Part shown: positions 55,522 to 64,000 of the stretch, one piece after another | How positions within the stretch are numbered: position 1 is the first letter of the stretch | Layout of the letters: each line of letters opens with the position of its first letter | NCBI RefSeq assembly: GCF_030409235.1 | Contig: NZ_JAUFPO010000011.1 | Span: 1 to 64,000 of the forward strand | DNA from: Halomonas almeriensis | Lineage (GTDB): Bacteria > Pseudomonadota > Gammaproteobacteria > Pseudomonadales > Halomonadaceae | Direction: 5' to 3' | DNA length: 64,000 nt | Notes under the pieces: model-generated | Seen by the model: only the letters and a program-made list of their open reading frames with translations | What the model was told of the DNA's origin: nothing | Database searches by the model: none | Position numbers and translations under genes: made by a program

Positions 55522-56340
55522 TTGGCCAAGATCATCGTTGTGACCTCCGGTAAAGGCGGGGTCGGCAAGACAACCAGTGCAGCCGCGGTTGCTACAGGGC
55601 TCGCCCTGCGTGGCCAGAAAACCGTGGTTATGGATTTTGACGTCGGGCTGCGAAATCTCGACCTGGTCATGGGCTGCGAAAGACGCGTGGTTTACGACTT
55701 GGTGAACGTGATCCAGGGCGAGGCCGGGCTCAGCCAGGCATTGATTCGCGACAAGCGGGTCGACAACCTGCATATAATGCCGGCTTCCCAGACCCGGGAC
55801 AAGGATGCCCTCACCATGGAGGGCGTCGGTGAGGTGCTTGACGAGCTCAACAAGCAGTTCGACTACATCATCTGCGACTCACCGGCGGGTATCGAGCGCG
55901 GGGCCCAGCTGGCCATGTACTACGCCGACGAGGCGATCGTGGTCACCAACCCCGAGGTGTCCTCGGTGCGCGACTCGGACCGGATTCTCGGCCTGCTGTC
56001 CGCAAAGACGCGGCGCGCCGAACAGGGCGAGGATCCGATCAAAGAGCACCTGCTGATCACTCGTTACAACCCGAATCGGGTCGACCAGGGCGACATGCTC
56101 AACCTCGAGGACATTCGCGAGATTCTGTCCATCGATCTGATCGGTCTGATCCCCGAATCCGAGGCTGTCCTGCGCTCCTCCAACCAGGGCGTGCCGGTTA
56201 CCCATGACGATGATAGTGATGCGGGGCAAGCTTACGCGGATGCCGTCTCGAGGCTACTGGGCGAAGACGTCCCGCTGCGCTTCCACGAGTATCAGAAAAA
56301 GAGCCTGTTGAGCCGCATGTTCGGAGGAGGCCGCCGGTGA
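55522..56340 (+). CDS. minD: Septum-site ATPase MinD
   Basis: A 272-residue membrane-associated ATPase that recruits MinC and oscillates with MinE. The deviant Walker A S-G-K-G-G-V-G-K-T-T is at residues 9-18, Walker B-type D-F-D-V-G-L-R-N-L-D and D-S-P-A-G-I-E are intact, and the C-terminal amphipathic helix (K-K-S-L-L-S-R-M-F) is the membrane anchor. The start codon is TTG at 55522 with AGGA 8-9 nt upstream. It overlaps minE by 4 bp. Confidence 0.97.
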   Translation: MAKIIVVTSGKGGVGKTTSAAAVATGLALRGQKTVVMDFDVGLRNLDLVMGCERRVVYDLVNVIQGEAGLSQALIRDKRVDNLHIMPASQTRDKDALTMEGVGEVLDELNKQFDYIICDSPAGIERGAQLAMYYADEAIVVTNPEVSSVRDSDRILGLLSAKTRRAEQGEDPIKEHLLITRYNPNRVDQGDMLNLEDIREILSIDLIGLIPESEAVLRSSNQGVPVTHDDDSDAGQAYADAVSRLLGEDVPLRFHEYQKKSLLSRMFGGGRR

Positions 56341-56591
56341 AGTTACTTGATTTTCTGAAGCGTGAACGCAACAAGGAGTCCGCTTCTGTCGCCAAGGAAA
56401 GGTTGCAGATCATCGTTGCGCATCAGCGCAATCAGCGCGGGCAGCCGGACTACATGCCGCTGCTCGAGCGTGAGCTGCTGGAAGTGATCCGGCGTTATGT
56501 GGAGGTTGACGATGACGCCATCAACATCAATCTGGACAGTGAAGATAACTGTTCCGTTCTGGAGCTGAACGTGACCCTGCCGCGCAGTTGA
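56337..56591 (+). CDS. minE: Cell division topological specificity factor MinE
   Basis: An 84-residue protein. The N-terminal anti-MinCD helix (K-L-L-D-F-L-K-R-E-R-N-K, then A-K-E-R-L-Q-I-I-V-A-H-Q-R) is followed by the C-terminal dimerisation domain. The start codon is GTG at 56337, overlapping the minD stop as GTGA, so its translation is coupled to minD. Family-length product; last gene of the min operon. Confidence 0.96.
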   Translation: MKLLDFLKRERNKESASVAKERLQIIVAHQRNQRGQPDYMPLLERELLEVIRRYVEVDDDAININLDSEDNCSVLELNVTLPRS

Positions 56592-56666
56592 GACGGCGGC
56601 TGAGCCCCGATCGAGGCTGTGCTAGGCTGGTACTCTATTGTCCCAGCCTGATCGGAGTGCACGTCC

Positions 56667-58157
56667 ATGGCGCAAAAGAAAGCCGCCCCGCTGACTTTTC
56701 TGTGGCACGATTACGAGACTTTCGGTGCCGACACGCGCCGTGATCGCCCGTCGCAGTTTGCCGCCATTCGGACCGATGCCGACTTCAATGAAATCGGTGA
56801 GCCCATCGAGCTTTTCTGCAAGCCGGCCGACGATTATCTGCCTCACCCCCAGGCGTGCCTGATTACTGGCATCACTCCCCAGCAGGCCAAGCGTCGCGGC
56901 CTTCCCGAGGCGGAGTTTGCAGGCCGTATCCAGGCCGAAATGAGTCAGCCGGGGACCTGTGCCCTGGGCTATAACAATCTGCGCTTCGATGATGAGATCG
57001 GGCGACACCTCTTCTATCGCAATCTGCTCGACCCTTATGCCCGCGAGTGGCAGAACGGCAATTCGCGCTGGGATCTGATCGACGTCGTGCGGGCTTTTCA
57101 TGCCTTGCGGCCCGAGGGCATCAACTGGCCGACCCGCGAGGATGGCTCCCCCAGCTTCAAGCTCGAGGACCTGACGGCGGCCAACGGCATCGAGCATGCC
57201 GGGGCGCATGATGCACTGGCCGATGTCCGCGCGACCATCGCTCTGGCCCGCTTGTTGCGCCAGAGCAATGCCAACCTCTTCGATCACCTGCTGAACATGC
57301 GTGGCAAGCGGGCCGTGGGCCGGGCACTGGATGTTCCGGCCCGCAAGCCGGTGCTGCACATCTCGCGCCGTTACCCGGCCAGCCGAGGCTGCAGCGCACT
57401 GGTCATGCCCCTGGCCGAGCACCCGACCAACCCCAACGGGGTCATTGTATATGACCTGGCGATGGACCCGACGCCCTTGTTGTCGATGGACGCGCAGCAG
57501 ATCCGCGAGCGGGTCTTCGTCAGCAATAATGACCTGGCCGAAGGTGAGTCGCGAATCCCGCTCAAGGTGATTCATCTTAACAAGTGCCCGGTGATCCTGC
57601 CGGCGAACGCCCTCAAGGATGCCAGTGGTCCACGGCGCGGCGAATACGGCGAGATCGTCGAGCGCCTGGGCGTGGATGTGGCAGCCTGCCGACGCCACTG
57701 GAAGACACTGGTGGATCATCCGGACGTGACCGCTCGCGTCGCCGAGGTGTTTGCCGGCCCCCCGCCGGAGACGCCCCAGGACCCGGATCTGATGCTGTAC
57801 TCCGGCGGCTTCTTTGCTCCCTCCGACCGGCAGCAGATGCAGCGCGTGCGGGATACGGACCCCTGGGACCTGGTCGGGGCCAGTTTTGCTTTTCAGGACC
57901 CGCGGCTCGAGGAAATGCTGTTTCGCTACCGAGCGCGCAACTACCCGGACACCCTCACCGGCGAGGAGGTGGCGCGCTGGGAAGCTTTCCGCTGGGAGCG
58001 CATGCAGGACCCGGCGGTGGCAGGCTTCGTGCTGAGCGATTTTGCCCGCGAGATCGAGCGGCTGAATCAGGTCGATCTGACCGACAAGCAGCGCCAGATT
58101 CTCGAAGAGCTGGTGATGCATGTGGAGGCCATCATGCCCGCCCAGGCTTTCGAGTAG
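56667..58157 (+). CDS. sbcB: Exodeoxyribonuclease I
   Basis: A 496-residue 3'-5' single-strand DNA exonuclease used in mismatch repair and recombination. The DEDDh exonuclease begins with H-D-Y-E-T-F-G (Asp15, Glu17), continues with Y-N-N-L-R-F-D-D-E and H-D-A-L-A-D-V, and is followed by the SH3-like and helical SSB-contact domains. GGAG lies about 9 nt before the ATG. It stands alone, 75 bp after minE. Confidence 0.95.
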   Translation: MAQKKAAPLTFLWHDYETFGADTRRDRPSQFAAIRTDADFNEIGEPIELFCKPADDYLPHPQACLITGITPQQAKRRGLPEAEFAGRIQAEMSQPGTCALGYNNLRFDDEIGRHLFYRNLLDPYAREWQNGNSRWDLIDVVRAFHALRPEGINWPTREDGSPSFKLEDLTAANGIEHAGAHDALADVRATIALARLLRQSNANLFDHLLNMRGKRAVGRALDVPARKPVLHISRRYPASRGCSALVMPLAEHPTNPNGVIVYDLAMDPTPLLSMDAQQIRERVFVSNNDLAEGESRIPLKVIHLNKCPVILPANALKDASGPRRGEYGEIVERLGVDVAACRRHWKTLVDHPDVTARVAEVFAGPPPETPQDPDLMLYSGGFFAPSDRQQMQRVRDTDPWDLVGASFAFQDPRLEEMLFRYRARNYPDTLTGEEVARWEAFRWERMQDPAVAGFVLSDFAREIERLNQVDLTDKQRQILEELVMHVEAIMPAQAFE

Positions 58158-58221
58158 GGGCGATGCCCGCGGCGGTGTCCTGTCTTCCGCCCCTGGGCGG
58201 TACCCTGCTTGCCCGAACGAG

Positions 58222-58246
58222 ATCGCCCGGCCTGATGCCGGGCGAT
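58222..58246. terminator. Hairpin between sbcB and the M16 protease gene
   Basis: Perfect 10-bp stem ATCGCCCGGC / GCCGGGCGAT with a 5-nt loop, between convergent genes. There is no clear T tract. Confidence 0.55.
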
Positions 58247-58287
58247 GTGCGTTGTGGTGTCCGTGAGAGTGACCTCGGCCGGCAGGA

Positions 58288-61146
58288 TTACTCCGCCGGG
58301 CTCGGCAAGGGGGCCAGGTCCGTCTTCAGCGTCATCACGTCGCTGGCAGCGTCCTTGGGGTCGTGGGCGATATTCAGGGCCGGGTCCTGCATCAGCTGCT
58401 GCCAGGCATCGCGCAGCGCTGCCGGGCTCACGTTCATGACCCGCTCGGCGAGACGCTGGCGATGATCGAAGTCAGTATCCTCCAGCGCCAGTGCTCGCCA
58501 TAGCCGGTTGGTACGCTGAGCCAGACTGGTATCGCGCTGCTGCAGGTTGTCGCGGACTGCTTGGCGATAGGGTGCCAGGTCGCTTTCCTCAAGGCTCTCG
58601 AGCCGCTTAGCAAAGCCTTTCATGAAGTCATCGATACGTGCCTGAAGGGTCTGGCTGTCGGTGTCAGGTGACTGAACCAGGAAGCTGATGCCCGGCGCCT
58701 GGAGCAAGGGACTGTAACCGGCCGTGACGATGTACCCCAGCTGCTGCTCGGTGCGCAGCTGCTGGTAGAAGGGCGTTGCCAGCAGGCGGCCGAGCACGGC
58801 CAGGCGGGCCTGGGTGTCCAGCGATTGTCTGGCGCCCTGGAGGTAACGCAGGGCCAGGGATTCAGGGCGTTGCGAATCGGGCACCAGGGTAGGCAGACCC
58901 TCGTTGACGTTCAGGGTGATCAGTGGCGGTGTCGCCTCGCGGTCCAGTTGTGGTGCCAGCGTCTCGGCCACGGTGCGGGCGTGTTGCGCTGCCAGGTCAT
59001 GGCTGATATCGCCGATCGCCATGCTCTCGATATGCAGCTCGCCGAGGAAGCGCTCGCGAAAGTCCTGCAGTGCCTGGGTGTCCAGGTCTTCACTGGCGTT
59101 TAACAGGGCCTCGGGCGACCACTGAGGGCGGATCAAGGCCTCTGCCAGGGTGCGCCGGGCCTGCTGGTAGAGGTCGTTCTGGGGCGCGTTGCGCCAGCCA
59201 CGGCGCAGGCGTTCACGCACGCGCTCCACGCTGTCGGCACGGATCTCACCATTGTCGAGCTGTTCGAGTACGCGCTCGATCAACTGGCGCTGGCCATCCC
59301 GCCAGCCCGAGAAGGACAGGGTGATGCCACGGGCATGGGCATAGGCCTCGAAGCCGTGACCGGCCAGGCGCGCCGGGTAGAGCGCCTCGTTGAGGCTGTC
59401 CTGCAGCCAGCCGGCGAGCAGGCGCGACAGCGCGGCATCTCGAGCATTCTGGCTGGATGCCGGATGCTGCAGGCTGAAGCGCCACTCGACCTTGGGAGTG
59501 TCGAAGCTGGCATCGCGCATCTGCCAGAAGGAGAAAGCGGGTTCGTCGATACGCTGGCGCGGCTTGTCATCCTGAACGCCCAGCAGGGTGAAGTCTTCGG
59601 CGATATAGGAGTTGCGTCCGGGCAGTGAGAGGCCGCTCAGGGGTGTCGCCTCGGCGTCTCGAGAGCCCTGCGAGGCGTCATCGAGGGCCACCGGGGTCCA
59701 GGGCGTGTCGAACCAGGGCGAAGTCTGCTCGCCCTTCACCTCAGGGCCACTGTACAGCCGGAGCATGTTGTCCGGGCGCAGGGCCGACAACCAGGTGTCG
59801 ATCATGTCGGCGTCGAAGCCATCCATACGGTAGGGCGCATAGTTGACGTCCTCGACAGGATAGCGCGAGAGGTTCATCGACAGACGCATGGCATCATCCA
59901 GGGCCGACCCATGCTGGGGGAAGCGGAAGGACTGCTCGGCCAGTTCGGCCTGCTCGTCATACCGCCAGGCCTCGACGCCGTTGTCCCGAATGGCGCGGAT
60001 GGCCTCGAACAGAGTGGCCTGGATGCGCTGGCGGTGCTTGGTTCCTTCCGGGGTGAGGCTGATGTCGATCTTCAGCAGGGCGCTTCGGCCGTCGCGACGG
60101 CCGATACTGGCCACCAGGCCGTCGGCCCAGCCGGCATCGCGCAACACCGACAAGAGGCTGCCTTCGCCTTCGTGGCCAAGCAGGTTGGTCAGGTAGCTGG
60201 CCGGCTTGTGACGATACGCGGTGATGGGGTCGGGCACCGGAAAGTAAAAGCTCAGTTGGCGGCTGTCGCGCAGCGATGCCAGCTCGGCGGCCAGCGGCAG
60301 TCGCGAGGCGTCGACCAGCGGCGTGTCGATGAGCGGACGCTTGAGGTCACGATCGGGGACATCGCTGAAATCCTCGCGCACCAGGGCTTCCAGCTCATCC
60401 AGTGGCTTGGGGGCCACCACGGCCAGGTGCATGACATTGGCGTCGTAGTGCTGCCGATAGAAGGCCTGAACGCGCTCGCGCAGCCCGGGCTCGCCCTCGG
60501 GGCGGTCAGCCAGGGTCTCCAGGCTGCCCACCGAGAAACCGGTAGCCGGATGCGCGGGGTTGAGCAGCTGGTCCAGGACATCGTTGCGGCGACGCGCTTC
60601 GTTGCGCTTGCGGGCGATGTACTCGGAATGGACCACCTTGCGCTCGCTTTCCAGCTTCTCGGCATTGAACAGCGGGCTGACGAAGAAGCGGCTGAAGCGG
60701 TCCAGGGCGCCGGACAGGGCATCGGGCTCGATGGAGAAGAAGTAGTTGGTGTCCCGGGGTGCGGTGAAGGCGTTGTGCTGGCCGCCGTGGCGGCTCAGGA
60801 AGCTCTGATAGGCATCAGTCTCCGGGTAGCGCTCGGTGCCCAGGAAGAGCATGTGCTCCAGGTAGTGGGCCAGCCCCGGCAGATCCTCCGGGTCCTGGGC
60901 ATTGCCCACGCCGACGTTGACCGAGGCGGCCGCCTTGTCGGCCTCGTTGTCGCTGATCAGCAGTGCCTGGAGACCGTTGTCGAGGGTCACGACACGATAG
61001 TCGCGATCATCGTGAGGGCTGACACGTGGTGTCATGACGTCATTCGCCTCCTGGTCGGGGGTTGACTGGGCAGCGCCGATACCGGGCAGCAACAGCGTGA
61101 CGGCCAGGGTGGCGGTCAGGCATGAGCGTAGGGAAGGAATCATCAT
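58288..61146 (-). CDS. ptrA: Periplasmic M16 zinc protease (pitrilysin-like)
   Basis: A 952-residue protein. Signal peptide (about residues 1-26); inverted zinc motif H-Y-L-E-H at 94-98 with the downstream Glu in E-R-K-V-V-H-S-E; four M16 domains, the later ones lacking the zinc site. Protease III degrades peptides in the periplasm. The length is close to E. coli PtrA (962). The start codon overlaps the stop of the upstream SRAP gene (ATGA). Two ATG codons in tandem precede I-P-S-L. Confidence 0.92.
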   Translation of the reverse strand: MMIPSLRSCLTATLAVTLLLPGIGAAQSTPDQEANDVMTPRVSPHDDRDYRVVTLDNGLQALLISDNEADKAAASVNVGVGNAQDPEDLPGLAHYLEHMLFLGTERYPETDAYQSFLSRHGGQHNAFTAPRDTNYFFSIEPDALSGALDRFSRFFVSPLFNAEKLESERKVVHSEYIARKRNEARRRNDVLDQLLNPAHPATGFSVGSLETLADRPEGEPGLRERVQAFYRQHYDANVMHLAVVAPKPLDELEALVREDFSDVPDRDLKRPLIDTPLVDASRLPLAAELASLRDSRQLSFYFPVPDPITAYRHKPASYLTNLLGHEGEGSLLSVLRDAGWADGLVASIGRRDGRSALLKIDISLTPEGTKHRQRIQATLFEAIRAIRDNGVEAWRYDEQAELAEQSFRFPQHGSALDDAMRLSMNLSRYPVEDVNYAPYRMDGFDADMIDTWLSALRPDNMLRLYSGPEVKGEQTSPWFDTPWTPVALDDASQGSRDAEATPLSGLSLPGRNSYIAEDFTLLGVQDDKPRQRIDEPAFSFWQMRDASFDTPKVEWRFSLQHPASSQNARDAALSRLLAGWLQDSLNEALYPARLAGHGFEAYAHARGITLSFSGWRDGQRQLIERVLEQLDNGEIRADSVERVRERLRRGWRNAPQNDLYQQARRTLAEALIRPQWSPEALLNASEDLDTQALQDFRERFLGELHIESMAIGDISHDLAAQHARTVAETLAPQLDREATPPLITLNVNEGLPTLVPDSQRPESLALRYLQGARQSLDTQARLAVLGRLLATPFYQQLRTEQQLGYIVTAGYSPLLQAPGISFLVQSPDTDSQTLQARIDDFMKGFAKRLESLEESDLAPYRQAVRDNLQQRDTSLAQRTNRLWRALALEDTDFDHRQRLAERVMNVSPAALRDAWQQLMQDPALNIAHDPKDAASDVMTLKTDLAPLPSPAE

Positions 61147-61829
61147 GTCTCCTGTGGCGATGTCCCGCGCAACATGGGGCCGATGGGGTAGGCGCAGGAC
61201 GCTTCCTGATTGTCGGGATCGTTGACGCCTTTTGATACCGGGAATGCCCCCAATAGTTCCGTGGGCGCCGTGGCCAGTTGGCGGCGCACGCTCTCGAGGG
61301 GGGTCTGGGCATCGAGCCAGGTGGTGGCGGCATTACCGCCAATGACCGCGGGAAGACGGTCGGTGAGCGGGCTCAAGAGGTTGTTGCTGGGCACGGTGAT
61401 CAGCGCCAGAGAGTCGTTGTACGCCGTCAGCGTGGTGTGAAAGCGACACCATAGCGCGGCCAGCAGTAAGGGACCCCGGTCGGCGCGGGTGACCAGATAG
61501 GGTTGCTTGGCGCGGGGCATGGGCCGCCACACATAGACGCCCCCGACCGGCACCAGGCAGCGCCTGGCGCTGAAGGCCTCGCGAAACATGGCGCGCGACT
61601 CGAGCGACTCGGCGCGTGCACAGTGAGGCGCGTGGTCGAGTACCTTCAGCCAGGGCGGCGTCAGTCCCCAGAAGGCGCGGCCGAGGCGCGGCCGGCCGGC
61701 TTCCAGGCGAATCAGCGGAACCGGTTGACGCGGGGCCAGGTTGGGGCTCGTGACAGGGGTTTCCTCGACCACCATGCGCGGCAGCAGATGGCCCCAGGAT
61801 AGGGTGGGTATGTAGAGTCGGCCGGCCAT
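61143..61829 (-). CDS. SRAP/HMCES (YedK)-family protein lacking the catalytic residues
   Basis: A 228-residue protein of the family that normally traps abasic sites through Cys2. The fold motifs are present (N-L-A-P-R-Q at 30-35, W-G-L-T-P-P-W, C-A-R-A-E-S, C-L-V-P-V-G-G-V-Y-V-W). The key residues are all changed: position 2 is Ala (M-A-G-R-L instead of M-C-G-R), the Asn of N-A-R-A-E is Cys70, the Glu of G-F-Y-E-W is Val100, and the His of H-D-R-M-P is Thr156. GGAGG lies 5 nt before the ATG at 61829, so the N-terminus is secure. Overlaps the M16 protease gene. Confidence 0.88.
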   Translation of the reverse strand: MAGRLYIPTLSWGHLLPRMVVEETPVTSPNLAPRQPVPLIRLEAGRPRLGRAFWGLTPPWLKVLDHAPHCARAESLESRAMFREAFSARRCLVPVGGVYVWRPMPRAKQPYLVTRADRGPLLLAALWCRFHTTLTAYNDSLALITVPSNNLLSPLTDRLPAVIGGNAATTWLDAQTPLESVRRQLATAPTELLGAFPVSKGVNDPDNQEASCAYPIGPMLRGTSPQET

Positions 61830-62050
61830 GTGACCTCCGGAGAGCGGTGAAACATCGTAACACCCCGCCGCCGGGACGAGAAAAGCCTGCGGGGCTTGCG
61901 TTGCAGCGCAGGCCATATATGCTATTGAAAACAGTGTTCGCCCAAGAGGGTGTTGACAAACGACCCTTTGTAACCCCCCTCTAACAGCCTCGTCGCGCAG
62001 CACCTTCTGTTGGGTGCTCGCGCGTCTGCCCCATGCCCGAGAGGAAGCCA
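61830..62050. other. Divergent control region between the SRAP-like and TetR genes
   Basis: About 220 bp with a TTGACA at 61953-61958 on the plus strand but no well-spaced -10 box. It presumably carries both promoters. No operator was recognised. Confidence 0.35.
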
Positions 62051-62668
62051 ATGGCTCGACCGAGACAGCACGCCCCTGAGACGCTTCACGCTCGGGTCAT
62101 GGCGGCGAGTGATGCCTGGCTGAAGGAGCAACCGGTGCACACGCTGTCGTTGCGCTCCCTGGCGCGCGAGGTCGGCTGCGCCCCGAGCACCCTGCTCAAG
62201 CTCTACGGAAGCTTCAACAACCTGCTTCAGCACGTCAACATCGAGTCTCTCGGCCGCCTGCGGGTGGCCATTGATCCTCTGCTCAGTGACGGCTCGCCAC
62301 AGGAGCGACTTCAGGCGCTGGCCAAGGCCTACTGGGAGTTCGCTCACAGCGAGCCCTATCGCTGGCAGCTGATGTTCGATTATCCGCTGGCCCAGGAAGG
62401 TGAGCTGGACCGGCGTCAGAGCGACATGATCGAAGCGCTTTTCCTGCGGGTGGAAAATACCCTCAAGGAGCATCAGCCGGCCCTCGACGACATGCAGGCG
62501 CGCCGACTGGGACGCACCCTCTGGGGGAGTGTGCATGGGCTGGTACAGCTGGGACTCAATGAGCGCCTGGGTTACTGGCAGAGCGAGCCGCTGGATGTCG
62601 AGGAGCTGCTGGACGAGCTGACCACGACCATGCTGGCGGGCCTCAAGACGATGCCCGAGGTGTCGTGA
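62051..62668 (+). CDS. TetR-family regulator with WHG-type C-terminal domain
   Basis: A 205-residue regulator. The N-terminal helix-turn-helix (L-S-L-R-S-L-A-R-E-V-G-C, then P-S-T-L-L-K-L-Y-G-S-F) is followed by the ligand domain with the W-G-S-V-H-G motif near residue 158 that names the WHG group. GAGGAAG precedes the ATG; the upstream in-frame ATG (62033) lacks a site. The stop overlaps the acyltransferase gene as GTGA. Confidence 0.87.
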   Translation: MARPRQHAPETLHARVMAASDAWLKEQPVHTLSLRSLAREVGCAPSTLLKLYGSFNNLLQHVNIESLGRLRVAIDPLLSDGSPQERLQALAKAYWEFAHSEPYRWQLMFDYPLAQEGELDRRQSDMIEALFLRVENTLKEHQPALDDMQARRLGRTLWGSVHGLVQLGLNERLGYWQSEPLDVEELLDELTTTMLAGLKTMPEVS

Positions 62669-63363
62669 GCAGCGCCTGGCCATGGCTGGTGGCGCTGGCG
62701 GCCGGGCTATGGGCCATGCGGGCGCCTCGCCAGTTGGTGCGGCGGTTGGTGTTCCTGCTGGTGCAGCTGCTGTATCGCATGCGCTACCAGGGGCGTCGCC
62801 ACATTCCGGCGCACGGGCCGGCCCTGGTGGTCTGCAATCATGTCAGTTTCATGGATGCCCTGGTGATCGGCGGTGGCAGTCCGCGTCCGCTGCGCTTCAT
62901 GATGGATCGCCATATCTATGAATCGCCCTGGCTGAACTGGCTGTTTCGGCTCGTCGGCGCCATTCCGGTGGACTCCGAGCGGCGTGATCCCGGGGGCCTC
63001 AAGCGGGCCCTGCATCAGGTCAGCCAGGCGCTGCGTAACGGGGAAGTGGTGATGGTGTTTCCGGAGGGTCGCCTGACCCGGGATGGAGAGGTCCAGCCGT
63101 TTCGCCGTGGGCTCGAGCTGATTCTGGCACGGGACGCGGTGCCCGTAGTGCCCGCCAGCCTGTCCGGCTTGTGGGGCTCCTGGACCTCCAATTGCGGCGG
63201 GCCGGCACTCGGTAAGTCGCCGCGGCGCTTTCGTGCTCGCGTGGCGCTCTACTTTGGTGAGCCGCTGGCCCCCGAGCAAGCCGAGCTTGGCCTGCTGGAG
63301 GCTCGGGTCAGGGAGCTCAAGTCCGAGGCCGATATCTGGGTCAGCACCGGCCGTCGTGCCTGA
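62665..63363 (+). CDS. 1-acyl-sn-glycerol-3-phosphate acyltransferase-like protein (PlsC family)
   Basis: A 232-residue protein. One N-terminal hydrophobic segment is followed by the acyltransferase motifs N-H-V-S-F-M-D (near residue 52, catalytic His-Asp), F-P-E-G-R-L-T-R-D-G and V-P-A-S-L-S. It transfers acyl chains to lysophosphatidate-type acceptors at the inner membrane. The start codon is GTG at 62665, overlapping the TetR stop, so regulator and enzyme are translated together. Closer in motif order to the plsC-type domain of bifunctional Aas than to stand-alone PlsC. Confidence 0.85.
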   Translation: MSSAWPWLVALAAGLWAMRAPRQLVRRLVFLLVQLLYRMRYQGRRHIPAHGPALVVCNHVSFMDALVIGGGSPRPLRFMMDRHIYESPWLNWLFRLVGAIPVDSERRDPGGLKRALHQVSQALRNGEVVMVFPEGRLTRDGEVQPFRRGLELILARDAVPVVPASLSGLWGSWTSNCGGPALGKSPRRFRARVALYFGEPLAPEQAELGLLEARVRELKSEADIWVSTGRRA

Positions 63364-63378
63364 GCCGGGATGCGGCGC

Positions 63379-64000
63379 TCAGGTCTCCACCATGGCGCGG
63401 CGCACCGACTGCCAGCATCGTGCCGAGGTGATCAGATTCTCGCGGACCTCGAGAATCTCCATGCGCACCGGCCCGATTTCCAGACAGACCGGACCTTCCG
63501 GGAAGGACTCGAGATGCTCGAGCACCAGGCCGTTGAGGGTCTTGGGGCCGTCGGTGGGCAGCTGCCAGCCCAGTGACTTGTTGATGTCACGGATATTGGC
63601 GGTGCCGTCGATGACATGGCTGCCATCATCCTGGACATGAATGTCCTGGTCCTGACTGGCCACATCGGTGGTGAACTCGCCGACGATCTCCTCGAGAATG
63701 TCCTCTAGGGTCACCAGCCCTTCCACGTCACCGTATTCGTCGACCACGATGCCGATGCGCCGCTTCTGTTTCTGGAAGTTGAGCAGCTGGGTGTGCAGTG
63801 GCGTCGACTCGGGGATAAAATAGGGTTCGCGAGCTTCTTGAACGATGGCCGCCTTGGTGACCTCGCTGCGGGCCAGGAAGCGCGCTGCATTGCGCAGGTG
63901 CAGCATGCCGATGATGTTGTTGATATCCCCCTTGAAGACCGGCAGCCGGGTGTGCTGACTCGTGCGGATCTGACTGAGTATCGTATCCAGGCTATCGTCC
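63379..64000 (-). CDS. CBS/CorC-domain protein (HlyC/CorC family), C-terminal part
   Basis: The frame is open at the right edge, so the N-terminal membrane domain is missing. Visible are part of a CBS pair (T-R-L-P-V-F-K-G-D-I-N-N-I-I-G at the edge; G-D-V-E-G-L-V-T-L-E-D-I-L-E-E-I-V-G-E at about 63690-63745) and the CorC/HlyC domain (I-D-G-T-A-N-I-R-D-I-N, then L-N-G-L-V-L-E-H-L). With a DUF21 domain upstream this would be a CorB/YfjD-type membrane protein linked to Mg2+/Co2+ efflux. It faces the acyltransferase gene, 15 bp apart. Confidence 0.85.
   Translation of the reverse strand, partial: DDSLDTILSQIRTSQHTRLPVFKGDINNIIGMLHLRNAARFLARSEVTKAAIVQEAREPYFIPESTPLHTQLLNFQKQKRRIGIVVDEYGDVEGLVTLEDILEEIVGEFTTDVASQDQDIHVQDDGSHVIDGTANIRDINKSLGWQLPTDGPKTLNGLVLEHLESFPEGPVCLEIGPVRMEILEVRENLITSARCWQSVRRAMVET

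Overview
The window reads as chromosome of a high-GC gammaproteobacterium, most likely a Halomonas-type (Halomonadaceae) organism. This rests on gene content: FabY as the initiating ketoacyl synthase, class Ia nrdAB with NrdR boxes, MetR, minCDE, DgkA, GlnE, a PhaB-like reductase, and several small multidrug exporters typical of halophilic gammaproteobacteria. Most of it is dense housekeeping sequence with many 4-bp ATGA/GTGA stop-start overlaps. No CRISPR array, rRNA or intact prophage is visible.

Layout. 1-3017 is an accessory scar: the 3' end of a repeat-containing surface-type protein cut by the window edge, a frameshifted ISL3-family insertion sequence without target duplication, a fragment of a phage structural gene, an IS5-type transposase start fused to an unrelated tail, and a structured MITE-like inverted-repeat element abutting dps. 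3018-9259 carries dps with a near-consensus promoter, two paralogous lipoproteins, a HIT protein, an entericidin-like peptide, an acyl-CoA thioesterase, an AtoE transporter, a MATE exporter and a YfhL ferredoxin. 9355-11813 is a fabY-coaD overlap. 11911-13648 holds a TrmB-like methyltransferase, a decapitated LysR regulator, and overlapping PACE and SMR exporters. 13747-19986 is dacB, dgkA, glnE, aroQ and an M48 lipoprotein. 20003-26376 holds membrane and coiled-coil proteins including a TelA-family module, an UMF1-type transporter and a retropepsin-like protease.

26425-30407 is a FAN1-type nuclease overlapped by a nuclease/Fe-S helicase fusion, probably a DNA repair pair. 30550-38623 has a CPA2 antiporter, a NUDIX hydrolase, an RND pump operon that encodes its own TetR repressor (with a palindrome lying exactly in the promoter spacer), an unannotated 38-codon gene and a small hypothetical gene. 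38722-43024 is nrdB-nrdA behind tandem NrdR boxes. 43483-50003 has metR, an MliC-type lipoprotein whose stop codon lies inside a MITE, azoR, a YdjM-like membrane protein, tag, gloA, a META lipoprotein and CnoX/YbbN. 50004-50742 is an unusual locus: tRNA-fMet with promoter and terminator, followed by tRNA-derived repeats and heptamer arrays. 50896-64000 has phaB, a DUF349 protein, minCDE, sbcB, an M16 protease overlapping a SRAP/HMCES paralogue that lacks its catalytic residues, a TetR-acyltransferase pair and a CorC-type protein cut by the right edge.

The most distinctive features are three independent 7-bp-period repeat arrays placed next to genes, the tRNA-fMet-derived repeat block, the catalytically altered SRAP paralogue, the apparent loss of a C-terminal redox cysteine in NrdA, and two structured MITE-like elements. 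No clearly new multigene defence system was found.
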